Shown here one piece after another: positions 1 through 6,892 of a DNA stretch of 64,000 nt (positions are counted from its first letter, which is position 1; each line of letters starts with the position of its first letter). The notes beneath the pieces were generated by a model, which searched no databases, was not told the origin of the DNA, and saw nothing but the letters and a program-made list of their open reading frames with translations. Both the position numbers and the translations under genes were made by a program. The stretch is from the NCBI GenBank assembly GCA_905478225.1, contig CAJQHR010000008.1:62001-126000 (forward strand). The letters run 5' to 3'. The DNA is from an uncultured Crocinitomix sp. Lineage in GTDB: Bacteria; Bacteroidota; Bacteroidia; Flavobacteriales_D; Crocinitomicaceae.

Positions 1-805
1 CATGTCCCGTATGCAAGCCGCCCTCGTTAATTGGATCAAAGCCAGAATTAAATGAACCACCACCACCTCCGTGATCTGGGTCATTTCCTCCTGCACCACC
101 TGAGTAGCCGCCGCCGCCGCCGCCGCCGCCATAAAGATTGCCTGCTCCGCCACCGCCGCCGAATCCACCAATACCGCCACAGCCTCCGCCACCGCCATCA
201 CAATAAGGATCACCACCAACCCAAGTTGGTGCATTTTTTCCGCCCATCAAAATCCCTCCACCGTCGCTTAGCCAGCCCGTGCCGCCGCCACCGCAATCTG
301 TACCGCCCCATAGTCCAACCTCTCCGCCATTGCCGCCAACACCACCATCCGAAGTTCCGTCAGAATTTTCTCCTCCGTCTTCTCCAACTTGTCCATGACA
401 ATCTGGATGAAGCGGAACTGCTCCTAAATATGGACATTTTCCGCCACCACCACCAGCAGCAACAAATAATACGGCCGACTCATCATAAACAAATGATCCG
501 CCTCCGCCACCTGCACTATTTTGATCGTTACCACCCAACTGCAAATGTCCTTCTTCTCCAACGATAACCGTCAAGACTTCGCCACCTGTAACTACAAAAC
601 TGCCTTCAATTCTTGCTCCTAAACCTCCAGCTGATCCGCCTTGTGCTCCAAAAGCTACAATGCTGATTTCTGAAACGCCATCTGGCACCGTATATGTTTG
701 AACTGCTCCTGTATAGTCGAATGTAGTCTCTTGCGACCAGCACTGAGACAAACATAAACTCAATATAACTAAGAGTGATGATTTAAGTAGGTTAAAGTGT
801 TTCAT
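1..805 (-). CDS. Glycine-rich secreted protein (3' end beyond window)
   Basis: Read on the minus strand from ATG at 805, the frame stays open to the window edge, so the C-terminus is missing (268 codons visible). Residues 1-25 are a signal peptide (MKHFNLLKSS start, cleavage near the W-S-Q). Residues about 26-80 form a beta-rich segment with YTVPDGVSEISIVAFGAQGG, and the rest is dominated by Gly runs (GGGGGKCPY, WGGTDCGGGGG, a Gly8 tract) with scattered Cys. This pattern is that of the glycine-rich domain found in many Bacteroidota surface proteins; a T9SS tail may follow outside the window. Long open frames on the plus strand here are only the antisense of GGN codons. Function is not known; an extracellular structural or adhesive role is inference. 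Confidence 0.8.
   Translation of the reverse strand, partial: MKHFNLLKSSLLVILSLCLSQCWSQETTFDYTGAVQTYTVPDGVSEISIVAFGAQGGSAGGLGARIEGSFVVTGGEVLTVIVGEEGHLQLGGNDQNSAGGGGGSFVYDESAVLFVAAGGGGGKCPYLGAVPLHPDCHGQVGEDGGENSDGTSDGGVGGNGGEVGLWGGTDCGGGGTGWLSDGGGILMGGKNAPTWVGGDPYCDGGGGGCGGIGGFGGGGGAGNLYGGGGGGGGYSGGAGGNDPDHGGGGGSFNSGFDPINEGGLHTGH
107..130. repeat. (GCC)8 trinucleotide microsatellite
   Basis: Eight perfect GCC units; on the minus strand they encode eight consecutive glycines inside the glycine-rich protein. Units are identical at codon level although neighbouring Gly codons vary, so slippage-driven length variation is plausible. Confidence 0.85.
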
Positions 806-973
806 AATTATTTCATATTATTGGTTAAGCTCGCGTCAATATGTAAGTTAATTTACGAATTATTTCCAAGAGCAAGTGCGAAACATTGAAATTACAAAAA
901 AAAAAACGGAAAAGGTAAACATCAGATTATCAGATATCAATCATCAAATCCCTTGTTATAGCACTTTATTCGT

Positions 974-990
974 AGTTCAATTGTTGAACT
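974..990. repeat. Perfect inverted repeat AGTTCAA-TTG-TTGAACT
   Basis: Seven-base arms separated by 3 nt, in the spacer between two minus-strand genes. It could be a dyad protein-binding site or a weak hairpin; no T-tract follows on either strand. It is about 170 nt upstream of the glycine-rich gene start. Confidence 0.5.
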
Positions 991-1003
991 ATTAAAATGA
1001 AAA

Positions 1004-1033
1004 ACGGGAGCCTCATTTAATGAAAACTCCCGT
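1004..1033 (-). terminator. Rho-independent terminator after VOC gene
   Basis: Minus-strand reading gives ACGGGAG, a 16-nt loop, then CTCCCGT followed by TTTTTC. It lies 26 nt past the stop of the VOC gene. Confidence 0.8.
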
Positions 1034-1059
1034 AATAAATATTGAGGATATATAATATT

Positions 1060-2121
1060 CTATTTCACTCTGTTCATACCCATGGCTTTCAACATCCAAT
1101 TTGGTAAACGTTTTTTAGGATCGCGTTTTTTCAAATTGATATACCAACCAACGCTTTTCATAATTGGCACCTTGTGCGTTTCTACAAATTCAATCCAAGT
1201 TCCATCCGGATCTTCGATATACGAGAATCTACCACCTGCTTCACCCATATCAAAGGTGTCTCCGCTATCCACTGTGAATGGGAATCCCGCGTCTTCGCAT
1301 TCCTTTTTCAAGGTGTCCATCCCTTGAATGTCAAAACATAAATGTATAAAGCCCCAATCGCCCCAATATCTATCTTGAAAAATCTTTTTTGGTTGACGTT
1401 CAAGCGCTTGTACTAATTCTATTCGAGTAGGGCCTAATAATTTTGAAAAAGGACCTTCACGTTCATCTTTATGTTTTAACTGTACTCTTCTAAATTTTTG
1501 ATCGCCAGAAAGTAAACCTTTGAAACAATCAAAAGTTGCTGTTTCGTCATATTCGACAGTTTCATAATCGAGTACATCACCGTATAATTTTAACGAGGCT
1601 TCCATATCGCTTACACCAATAATGGTTCCGGCAACTGCACCTGTTTGCGCCGGATGTTTCGTGTTTTTAAACCAACCTGTTCCTTGCACTACATTAAAGA
1701 TATTTCCATTTGGATCTTCTACAAAATAGTTCAATTCTCCACTGGGAGTTTGACTTAAATCACCCAAAATTATAACACCTTTCGATTTGTGAAACTCGAA
1801 GCTGGCTTTCACATCTTTCGACTTTATTTTACAAGCATATAAGCCCAAATCTCCAAGCTGAATGGCAAAATCCGCGCGCTCCGTTGGTCTACTCGTATAT
1901 TGCCAAATTTCGAAGCCGCCGCCACTTTCCATACTTAGTGCAAGTGTAGCAGTTCTGCTATGAACAGTATCTCCAGTATATATGGTCATTAGTGGCGCTT
2001 CAGCGGCATCTTCGAATAATCGAATATCAACGCCAAACATTTCACGATACCATTTCCAAATTTCTTGAACGTCAGGCACACCAATGCCCATTTGTTGAAT
2101 TCCAGAGATAATCTTTTCCAT
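1060..2121 (-). CDS. Two-domain VOC (glyoxalase/dioxygenase-fold) protein
   Basis: 353 aa containing four beta-alpha-beta-beta-beta modules, i.e. two VOC domains: GIGVPDVQEIWKWY and YFVEDPNGNIFNV in the first, IIGVSDMEASLKLY, FIHLCFDI and YIEDPDGTWIEFVE in the second. ATG at 2121 is chosen because the frame upstream only offers a TTG at 2142 that overlaps the -7 box. The size resembles 4-hydroxyphenylpyruvate dioxygenase, but the HPPD C-terminal signature is absent. In the second domain a His (IHLCF) and a Glu (IEFVE) are in ligand position, while the first-strand ligand is replaced (GTIIGV), so the metal site may be incomplete. Substrate unknown. It stands alone, with its own promoter box and terminator. 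Confidence 0.75.
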   Translation of the reverse strand: MEKIISGIQQMGIGVPDVQEIWKWYREMFGVDIRLFEDAAEAPLMTIYTGDTVHSRTATLALSMESGGGFEIWQYTSRPTERADFAIQLGDLGLYACKIKSKDVKASFEFHKSKGVIILGDLSQTPSGELNYFVEDPNGNIFNVVQGTGWFKNTKHPAQTGAVAGTIIGVSDMEASLKLYGDVLDYETVEYDETATFDCFKGLLSGDQKFRRVQLKHKDEREGPFSKLLGPTRIELVQALERQPKKIFQDRYWGDWGFIHLCFDIQGMDTLKKECEDAGFPFTVDSGDTFDMGEAGGRFSYIEDPDGTWIEFVETHKVPIMKSVGWYINLKKRDPKKRLPNWMLKAMGMNRVK

Positions 2122-2139
2122 TTTACAATTATTTGAACG

Positions 2140-2147
2140 CAAATATA
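2140..2147 (-). promoter_or_regulatory. -7 promoter box TATATTTG (VOC gene)
   Basis: Exact match to the Bacteroidota TAnnTTTG element on the minus strand, 18 nt before the ATG at 2121. A TTTG lies further upstream (2167-2164) but at a short 16-nt spacing. Confidence 0.55.
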
Positions 2148-2226
2148 CACAAGATGATTAGATCAAACTGTGATTAACGTCTGCGTTTTGTGAAAAACTA
2201 ATCAAAAAAGGTGGTCTAATTTTTGT

Positions 2227-2234
2227 TATTTTTG
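2227..2234 (+). promoter_or_regulatory. -7 box TATTTTTG, exactly 4 nt before ATG
   Basis: TAnnTTTG match ending four bases before the start codon at 2239. With the usual geometry the transcript would begin at or next to the A of ATG, so a leaderless mRNA is predicted. No convincing -33 TTTG at ideal spacing. Confidence 0.45.
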
Positions 2235-2238
2235 AAGC

Positions 2239-2706
2239 ATGAAGCAATTCTTACTTTTTATCAGCCTCTTTATATCCATTGCGGGCTTTACCCAAGTTAA
2301 ATTGTACCGTGGAGATGGTAAATTTGATAGTGATATTGCATTTACAATTGACAATGGTAAAGTTTATCACGGTGACAATCGATTTTCCCCCGTTATTTAT
2401 TACACAATTTCAAATAACAACGTCTATCTTGGTCGTTCAACTTCAACTTTTGATTGTTTGTACACTGTAAAGGATAATAAGGTATATAAAGGGGATTCCA
2501 ATTTTTCATCTGATATAATTTATACCGTTGAAGACGGCAAGGTTTATCGCGGAAATTCAACTTTTTCTGCAGCTTGTGTGCTTACTATTGAGGATGACGC
2601 AATTTATATGGGAGATTATAACTTTTCTTCAGATTTATTATTCACTATGACAGGAGATGATAACCTGTCTCTAGCCCTTTTGGCCTGTGTTGTTGGCCCT
2701 TATTAG
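2239..2706 (+). CDS. Secreted protein of six 20-residue tandem repeats
   Basis: 155 aa. Residues 1-19 are a signal peptide ending G-F-T-Q. Residues 22-141 divide exactly into six 20-aa repeats with consensus (V/I/L)Y.GD..FSSDI.YT..DGK: units start LYRGDGKF, VYHGDNRF, VYLGRSTS, VYKGDSNF, VYRGNSTF and IYMGDYNF. A 14-aa hydrophobic tail (ending VVGPY) closes it. Each unit looks like two short beta strands with a turn, so a small beta-propeller, beta-helix or flower-like fold is likely (inference). I cannot name the family. It is 9 nt upstream of the DUF819 gene and probably heads that run. Export to periplasm or surface is expected; no sorting tail is visible. Confidence 0.8.
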   Translation: MKQFLLFISLFISIAGFTQVKLYRGDGKFDSDIAFTIDNGKVYHGDNRFSPVIYYTISNNNVYLGRSTSTFDCLYTVKDNKVYKGDSNFSSDIIYTVEDGKVYRGNSTFSAACVLTIEDDAIYMGDYNFSSDLLFTMTGDDNLSLALLACVVGPY

Positions 2707-2715
2707 ATTTAACCT

Positions 2716-4383
2716 ATGAGAAAATTTTTATTCCTGTTAGGACTTTTGGTCGTTAACTTATCTGCAACTGCTAAAATAGACTTGCGTGCGGCAACTGACA
2801 ATGATATTGATAGTTTACATACGGTTGTTGATTATGATGAACTCCAATCGCTTTATTATGCATCAGTTGATTCTGCATTAAAAATCACATTTGCGGAGCA
2901 CGATAGCTCATATATAATTTTTGATGGAGATAGTACTGGTTTAAGAACCAATAATCCAATCATATTGACCAATCTAGAGCGTGGAGATCATACGTTAACG
3001 CTTTGGGATGATTGTGATGTATGCGAAGAAAGAAATCAATCTTCAAGTTCATTCAAGGTAAAAGCGAGTGAGCCATGGTTTTCTAACGACGCCGTTGTTT
3101 TTGGTTTGTTAATGATCGTATTATTCTTTGTTTTTAAAACATCTAGCAGTAGCAATAAGCGTTTAAAAGGCTTTTATAAGTGGGTCCCAGCCTTATTACT
3201 ATGTTATTTCATTCCAGCAGGTTTGAACTCAGCCGGAATCATTTCTTCAGAAGAGTCAAGTCTTTATTTTATAGCCTCGCGTTATTTATTGCCTGCGAGT
3301 TTGGTTTTACTTTGTTTAAGTATTGATATTCCTGCAATAAAACGTCTTGGTTCAAAGGCTATTATCATGTTTTTTACTGCCACAGTTGGTATTATTATTG
3401 GAGGTCCAGTTGCTTTGTGGTTAATTTCTTTAATCGCACCCGAAGTGCTAGATGGCGAGATCTGGAGAGGTTTGTCGACTGTTGCAGGTTCTTGGATTGG
3501 GGGAGGCGCTAATCAAACCGCAATGAAGGAAATTTATGGCGCAAGTGACACACTTTTCTCCGCAATGATTGTTGTAGATGTTTTTGTAGCCAATGTGTTC
3601 ATGTCTATTTTATTATTCGGAACAGGAATGAATAAGAAGATTAATAAGTTCTTTAAAGCGGATGATTCGGCAATAGAAGCTTTAAAAACAAAAATGGAGA
3701 ATTTTCAAGCGAGCGTTAAAAAAGTTGCCACTTTTAACGATTTGATTTATATGTTGGGAATAACCTTCGCTTGTGTTGGTTTAGCCCATTTATTGGCAGA
3801 TGAACTTGCTCCAGTAATAAGTTCAGGACTTGAGGCCATGCATACGCCGTATGTTCCATGTACAGGAGTCGTTTTTGCTGATGTACAAGGTTGGAACGAC
3901 ACTGCCGCAAATTTGATGGTATCGTTCGGGAGTGGATTTTTCTGGTTAGTTGTCTTTTCAACTATTTTTGGAGTTGTACTTTCATTTACAAAATTTAGAA
4001 ACTTTGAAGGGGTAGGAGCTTCAAAAATGGGAAGCTTATTCTTATACATACTTGTAGCCACTATTGGAATGAAAATGGATATTATGGAACTATGGGCCAA
4101 TTGGGGTGTATTTAAGTTTTTATTATCCATTGGTTTAATATGGATCTTGATACATGCCATCTTCTTGTTCATTGTTGCTAAAATTATAAAGGCGCCATTT
4201 TTCTATGTGGCAGTAGGAAGTCAAGCAAATGTAGGTGGAGCAGCATCTGCGCCAATTGTTGCAAGTGCTTTCAGTCCTTCCTTAGCACCGGTTGGCGTAC
4301 TTCTTGCAGTTCTAGGATATGCTGTGGGAACATTTGGTGCCATTTTGTGCACAATAATGATGCAGTGGTTATCACAGGGGTAA
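2716..4383 (+). CDS. DUF819 family integral membrane protein with N-terminal ectodomain
   Basis: 555 aa. Residues about 135-555 carry some ten hydrophobic helices and DUF819 (YjcL-like) hallmarks, including the paired re-entrant motifs GSWIGGGANQTAMKE in the first half and GSQANVGGAASAPIVAS in the second, typical of an inverted-repeat transporter of the arsenite-permease/CPA-like type. The N-terminus is unusual: a signal-peptide-like helix (1-20) followed by about 100 polar residues with a D-D-C-D-V-C-E cluster before the first core helix. The transported substrate is unknown. ATG at 2716 follows the repeat protein by 9 nt and its stop is 4 nt before the DUF1573 gene, so the genes are probably co-transcribed. 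Confidence 0.85.
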   Translation: MRKFLFLLGLLVVNLSATAKIDLRAATDNDIDSLHTVVDYDELQSLYYASVDSALKITFAEHDSSYIIFDGDSTGLRTNNPIILTNLERGDHTLTLWDDCDVCEERNQSSSSFKVKASEPWFSNDAVVFGLLMIVLFFVFKTSSSSNKRLKGFYKWVPALLLCYFIPAGLNSAGIISSEESSLYFIASRYLLPASLVLLCLSIDIPAIKRLGSKAIIMFFTATVGIIIGGPVALWLISLIAPEVLDGEIWRGLSTVAGSWIGGGANQTAMKEIYGASDTLFSAMIVVDVFVANVFMSILLFGTGMNKKINKFFKADDSAIEALKTKMENFQASVKKVATFNDLIYMLGITFACVGLAHLLADELAPVISSGLEAMHTPYVPCTGVVFADVQGWNDTAANLMVSFGSGFFWLVVFSTIFGVVLSFTKFRNFEGVGASKMGSLFLYILVATIGMKMDIMELWANWGVFKFLLSIGLIWILIHAIFLFIVAKIIKAPFFYVAVGSQANVGGAASAPIVASAFSPSLAPVGVLLAVLGYAVGTFGAILCTIMMQWLSQG

Positions 4384-4387
4384 TTAT

Positions 4388-6349
4388 ATGAGATTTTTAG
4401 CATTAATTGGATTTATAGTTTGGGCAGGAGCATCCTTCGGTCAAATACGCATTTCTGAATCGGTTCAAGATTTAGGCGATATATTTGAGAACCGTGGAAA
4501 GGTCACGGCCAAGTTTAATTTACAGAATCCATATCGAACAGATACTATTCGAATCATAGATATCCTCTCATCATGCGGTTGCACGGCGGTATTAGCAGAA
4601 GATACGCTCATTTTACCCCAAACAAATATTACACTTGAAGTTACTTATGATCCAGCTGGGAGGTTAGGCTTGTTTTTAAAAAGCATAGAGCTTACAACAA
4701 AAACTGGGCGAGACGAAAGGGATAAGCTTTACCTTAAAATTATGGGAAACGTCGTTTCTGAAAGTTTTGTGGCAAGTAATACGAATAATGAATTAATTGA
4801 ATACAGTGTAGCTCCCATTTACTTTTACCCAGTTACGGCGTATGATGCGTCCTATCTAGATTATAATTTTATCGTTGATTTTGTGAATGACTTAACCTAT
4901 GAAATTGATTTTTATCAATTTTCAACTATAGGAGTAGCCGTTGAAGTTGCTGATATTGATGAAATTGAAAAAATTGAGCATTTAATCAAGTTTTCTCAAA
5001 ATAAGATCTATCGCGAGTTTAACCGCCGTGGGTTTAAAGAGAATTCTGTGTTTTTTGAGGAACCTGTTTTTAAAAAATCAACGAATTTGCCGCCTTGGGC
5101 ACAAGCTTCAATCCGCTTATATTCGGTGAATTTTGATTCAAATGGAGCAGATACGAGTGTCATTAAAGTTTCCGACAGCGAAGCGGTGTTGGCTACTAAA
5201 ATGTTACTAGAATACCAACGTTTTAATTTACCAGATATTGATGAAATTGTAGCAGAAGTCAATTTTGAAACAATTGAAGGGAAACTGTTTCTAAATGGTG
5301 AACTTGATTTGCGAGGAACGATTTTAATGCCTTGGAAAAAAAGTGACAATGTTCGTAAGAAAACCAGTGATAAATTAAAGAAAGCAATTTTAAAAAGAAT
5401 CAAATCTACAACAGGTGCCTCGCAAAAGCAGGTGAGAATATCGTTTGATTCTCTAGGAATTCATCCTGAAGATAAATTTCAGTTTTTATTATGGGACAAA
5501 GCAGATGAAGAGGAAGAAGAAACCATACGGTATCGTGTAAAGCCGGATAAAATTGTGCCGCCTCTGTTACCAACTTACAAGCAACATTACGAAGGTAAAC
5601 GGGTCATAGACACTGCCTCGCAAGCGTTTAAACATTTTTGGAAAAATTGTCTCTTGAGTTACAAAAACGGTCATTCTGTTAAACTACTCTTGCAATCATC
5701 ACTTTCAACTAAACGTCACGATATTGAAATGGAAAATATTGATTTAGCTTGGATTGGAGCACGCGCATTAAAATCGCAATTGCAAAGCATGTTTAAGAAT
5801 GAAACAGGCGGTGGTGAGCTTGATATTAGTATTAAAGGGATTGTTCGTGGACCAAATTTCGAGCTTTTTAATCGCGTTGAAACCTTTGATTATAGTCAGT
5901 TTGACTATTTTAATATCATTCCGCTCATCCATCAAAATAAGGAGAAGACCAATATTAAGATAAAACCCTATATGGTGAATTTTGATTATTTTTATAAGGG
6001 AATAGATACTGGCGCTCATGGTTTTCAGGTTTTTGCTGATTACCTCGCTGAAATTGTGAAACGAGACGGATTCGTTGAATTAAGGATGGAATCTAGTATT
6101 TCTAAAATTCCAATTGAGGAAACTACGTCTAATTTGTTTTTGGCCTACAACCGTTTAGTTGAAAGTGAAAAAAGGCTCAAAGCCGCAATGGAGCTAAAAT
6201 TAATTGATCCAAATCGGATTATTTTTACCGACGAATTGGCAATAATCCAAGGACCTGAATATGATGGTACAATTCCAATTTTAAAATATAGAGAGTTTCA
6301 CTACATCCGAATTATACCGAAACAAACGCTAAATCCTAATGGGAAATAG
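4388..6349 (+). CDS. DUF1573 domain protein with long C-terminal extension
   Basis: 653 aa with a signal peptide (1-19, ending S-F-G-Q). Residues 25-130 are a DUF1573 Ig-like domain with the diagnostic SSCGCT at 61-66. DUF1573 proteins are usually single-domain exported proteins of 130-200 aa; here about 500 further residues follow, including a Lys/Arg-rich stretch near 325-345 and a C-terminal alpha/beta region (YLAEIVKRDGFVELRMES, then NRLVESEKRLKAAM) reminiscent of OmpA-type peptidoglycan-binding modules, though I am not certain. The stop codon overlaps the following DUF6702 gene by 11 nt, indicating translational coupling. Envelope location is expected; precise role unknown. Confidence 0.8.
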   Translation: MRFLALIGFIVWAGASFGQIRISESVQDLGDIFENRGKVTAKFNLQNPYRTDTIRIIDILSSCGCTAVLAEDTLILPQTNITLEVTYDPAGRLGLFLKSIELTTKTGRDERDKLYLKIMGNVVSESFVASNTNNELIEYSVAPIYFYPVTAYDASYLDYNFIVDFVNDLTYEIDFYQFSTIGVAVEVADIDEIEKIEHLIKFSQNKIYREFNRRGFKENSVFFEEPVFKKSTNLPPWAQASIRLYSVNFDSNGADTSVIKVSDSEAVLATKMLLEYQRFNLPDIDEIVAEVNFETIEGKLFLNGELDLRGTILMPWKKSDNVRKKTSDKLKKAILKRIKSTTGASQKQVRISFDSLGIHPEDKFQFLLWDKADEEEEETIRYRVKPDKIVPPLLPTYKQHYEGKRVIDTASQAFKHFWKNCLLSYKNGHSVKLLLQSSLSTKRHDIEMENIDLAWIGARALKSQLQSMFKNETGGGELDISIKGIVRGPNFELFNRVETFDYSQFDYFNIIPLIHQNKEKTNIKIKPYMVNFDYFYKGIDTGAHGFQVFADYLAEIVKRDGFVELRMESSISKIPIEETTSNLFLAYNRLVESEKRLKAAMELKLIDPNRIIFTDELAIIQGPEYDGTIPILKYREFHYIRIIPKQTLNPNGK

Positions 6350-6878
6350 AAATACATCTTACGCTAAAAATTCGACCTTAAATCGATTCTTTTTAATGTT
6401 TTTGCTCATCTTGAGTAGTTTTGCCGCATACGGACATAAATATTACGTGTCAATTGCGGAATTAGAGTATAATGCCGAGAAAAATCGCATAGAAGGCAGT
6501 TTGAAAATGACCGCTCATGATTTTGAAGAGGTATTAGAAGCCAAGTTTGGAAAAAGAATGGAGATTGAAAATATTGCGGATACCTCAGCCGCTGGCATTT
6601 ACATGAAAACCTATTTGACTGACCATTTTAAACTTTATTCAGGAGGCAAACAATCAATTCCCTTATACATAGGGAAAGAAGTGACGGTTAGGCAAGAATT
6701 ATACTTCTACTTCACACTGACATCAATTGGTAATCCAAAAGAAGTGAAAATAACGAATACGATTTTGTTCGCTCAATTCGCTCAGCAACAAAATATTGTC
6801 CACTATAAATACAAAGAACAAACTAAAAGTGTAACTTTGGATTCCTCGAAAAAACATGGAAAAATTACGTTTGATTAA
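6339..6878 (+). CDS. DUF6702 family secreted protein
   Basis: 179 aa, beginning inside the end of the DUF1573 gene (11-nt overlap). The hydrophobic signal helix lies at residues 16-32 (RFFLMFLLILSSFAAYG) and is followed at once by HKYYVSIAELEYN, the conserved start of DUF6702 mature proteins. The remainder is beta-rich (SLKMTAHDFEEVL, LYFYFTLTS). An ATG nearer the hydrophobic core (M20) exists, but the longer start is coupled to the upstream gene. DUF6702 genes frequently sit directly before an M1 aminopeptidase in Bacteroidota, as here (14 nt gap). Function unknown; periplasmic or outer-membrane association is inferred. Confidence 0.8.
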   Translation: MGNRNTSYAKNSTLNRFFLMFLLILSSFAAYGHKYYVSIAELEYNAEKNRIEGSLKMTAHDFEEVLEAKFGKRMEIENIADTSAAGIYMKTYLTDHFKLYSGGKQSIPLYIGKEVTVRQELYFYFTLTSIGNPKEVKITNTILFAQFAQQQNIVHYKYKEQTKSVTLDSSKKHGKITFD

Positions 6879-6892
6879 TACGCCTACAAAAA

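Noticed and set aside
52-567. Plus-strand open frame rich in His and Arg
   Set aside because: It is the antisense of Gly codons; the minus frame has a signal peptide and a sensible glycine-rich protein.
1060-2121. Annotation as 4-hydroxyphenylpyruvate dioxygenase
   Set aside because: Right size and fold, but the conserved HPPD C-terminal motif and one metal ligand are missing.
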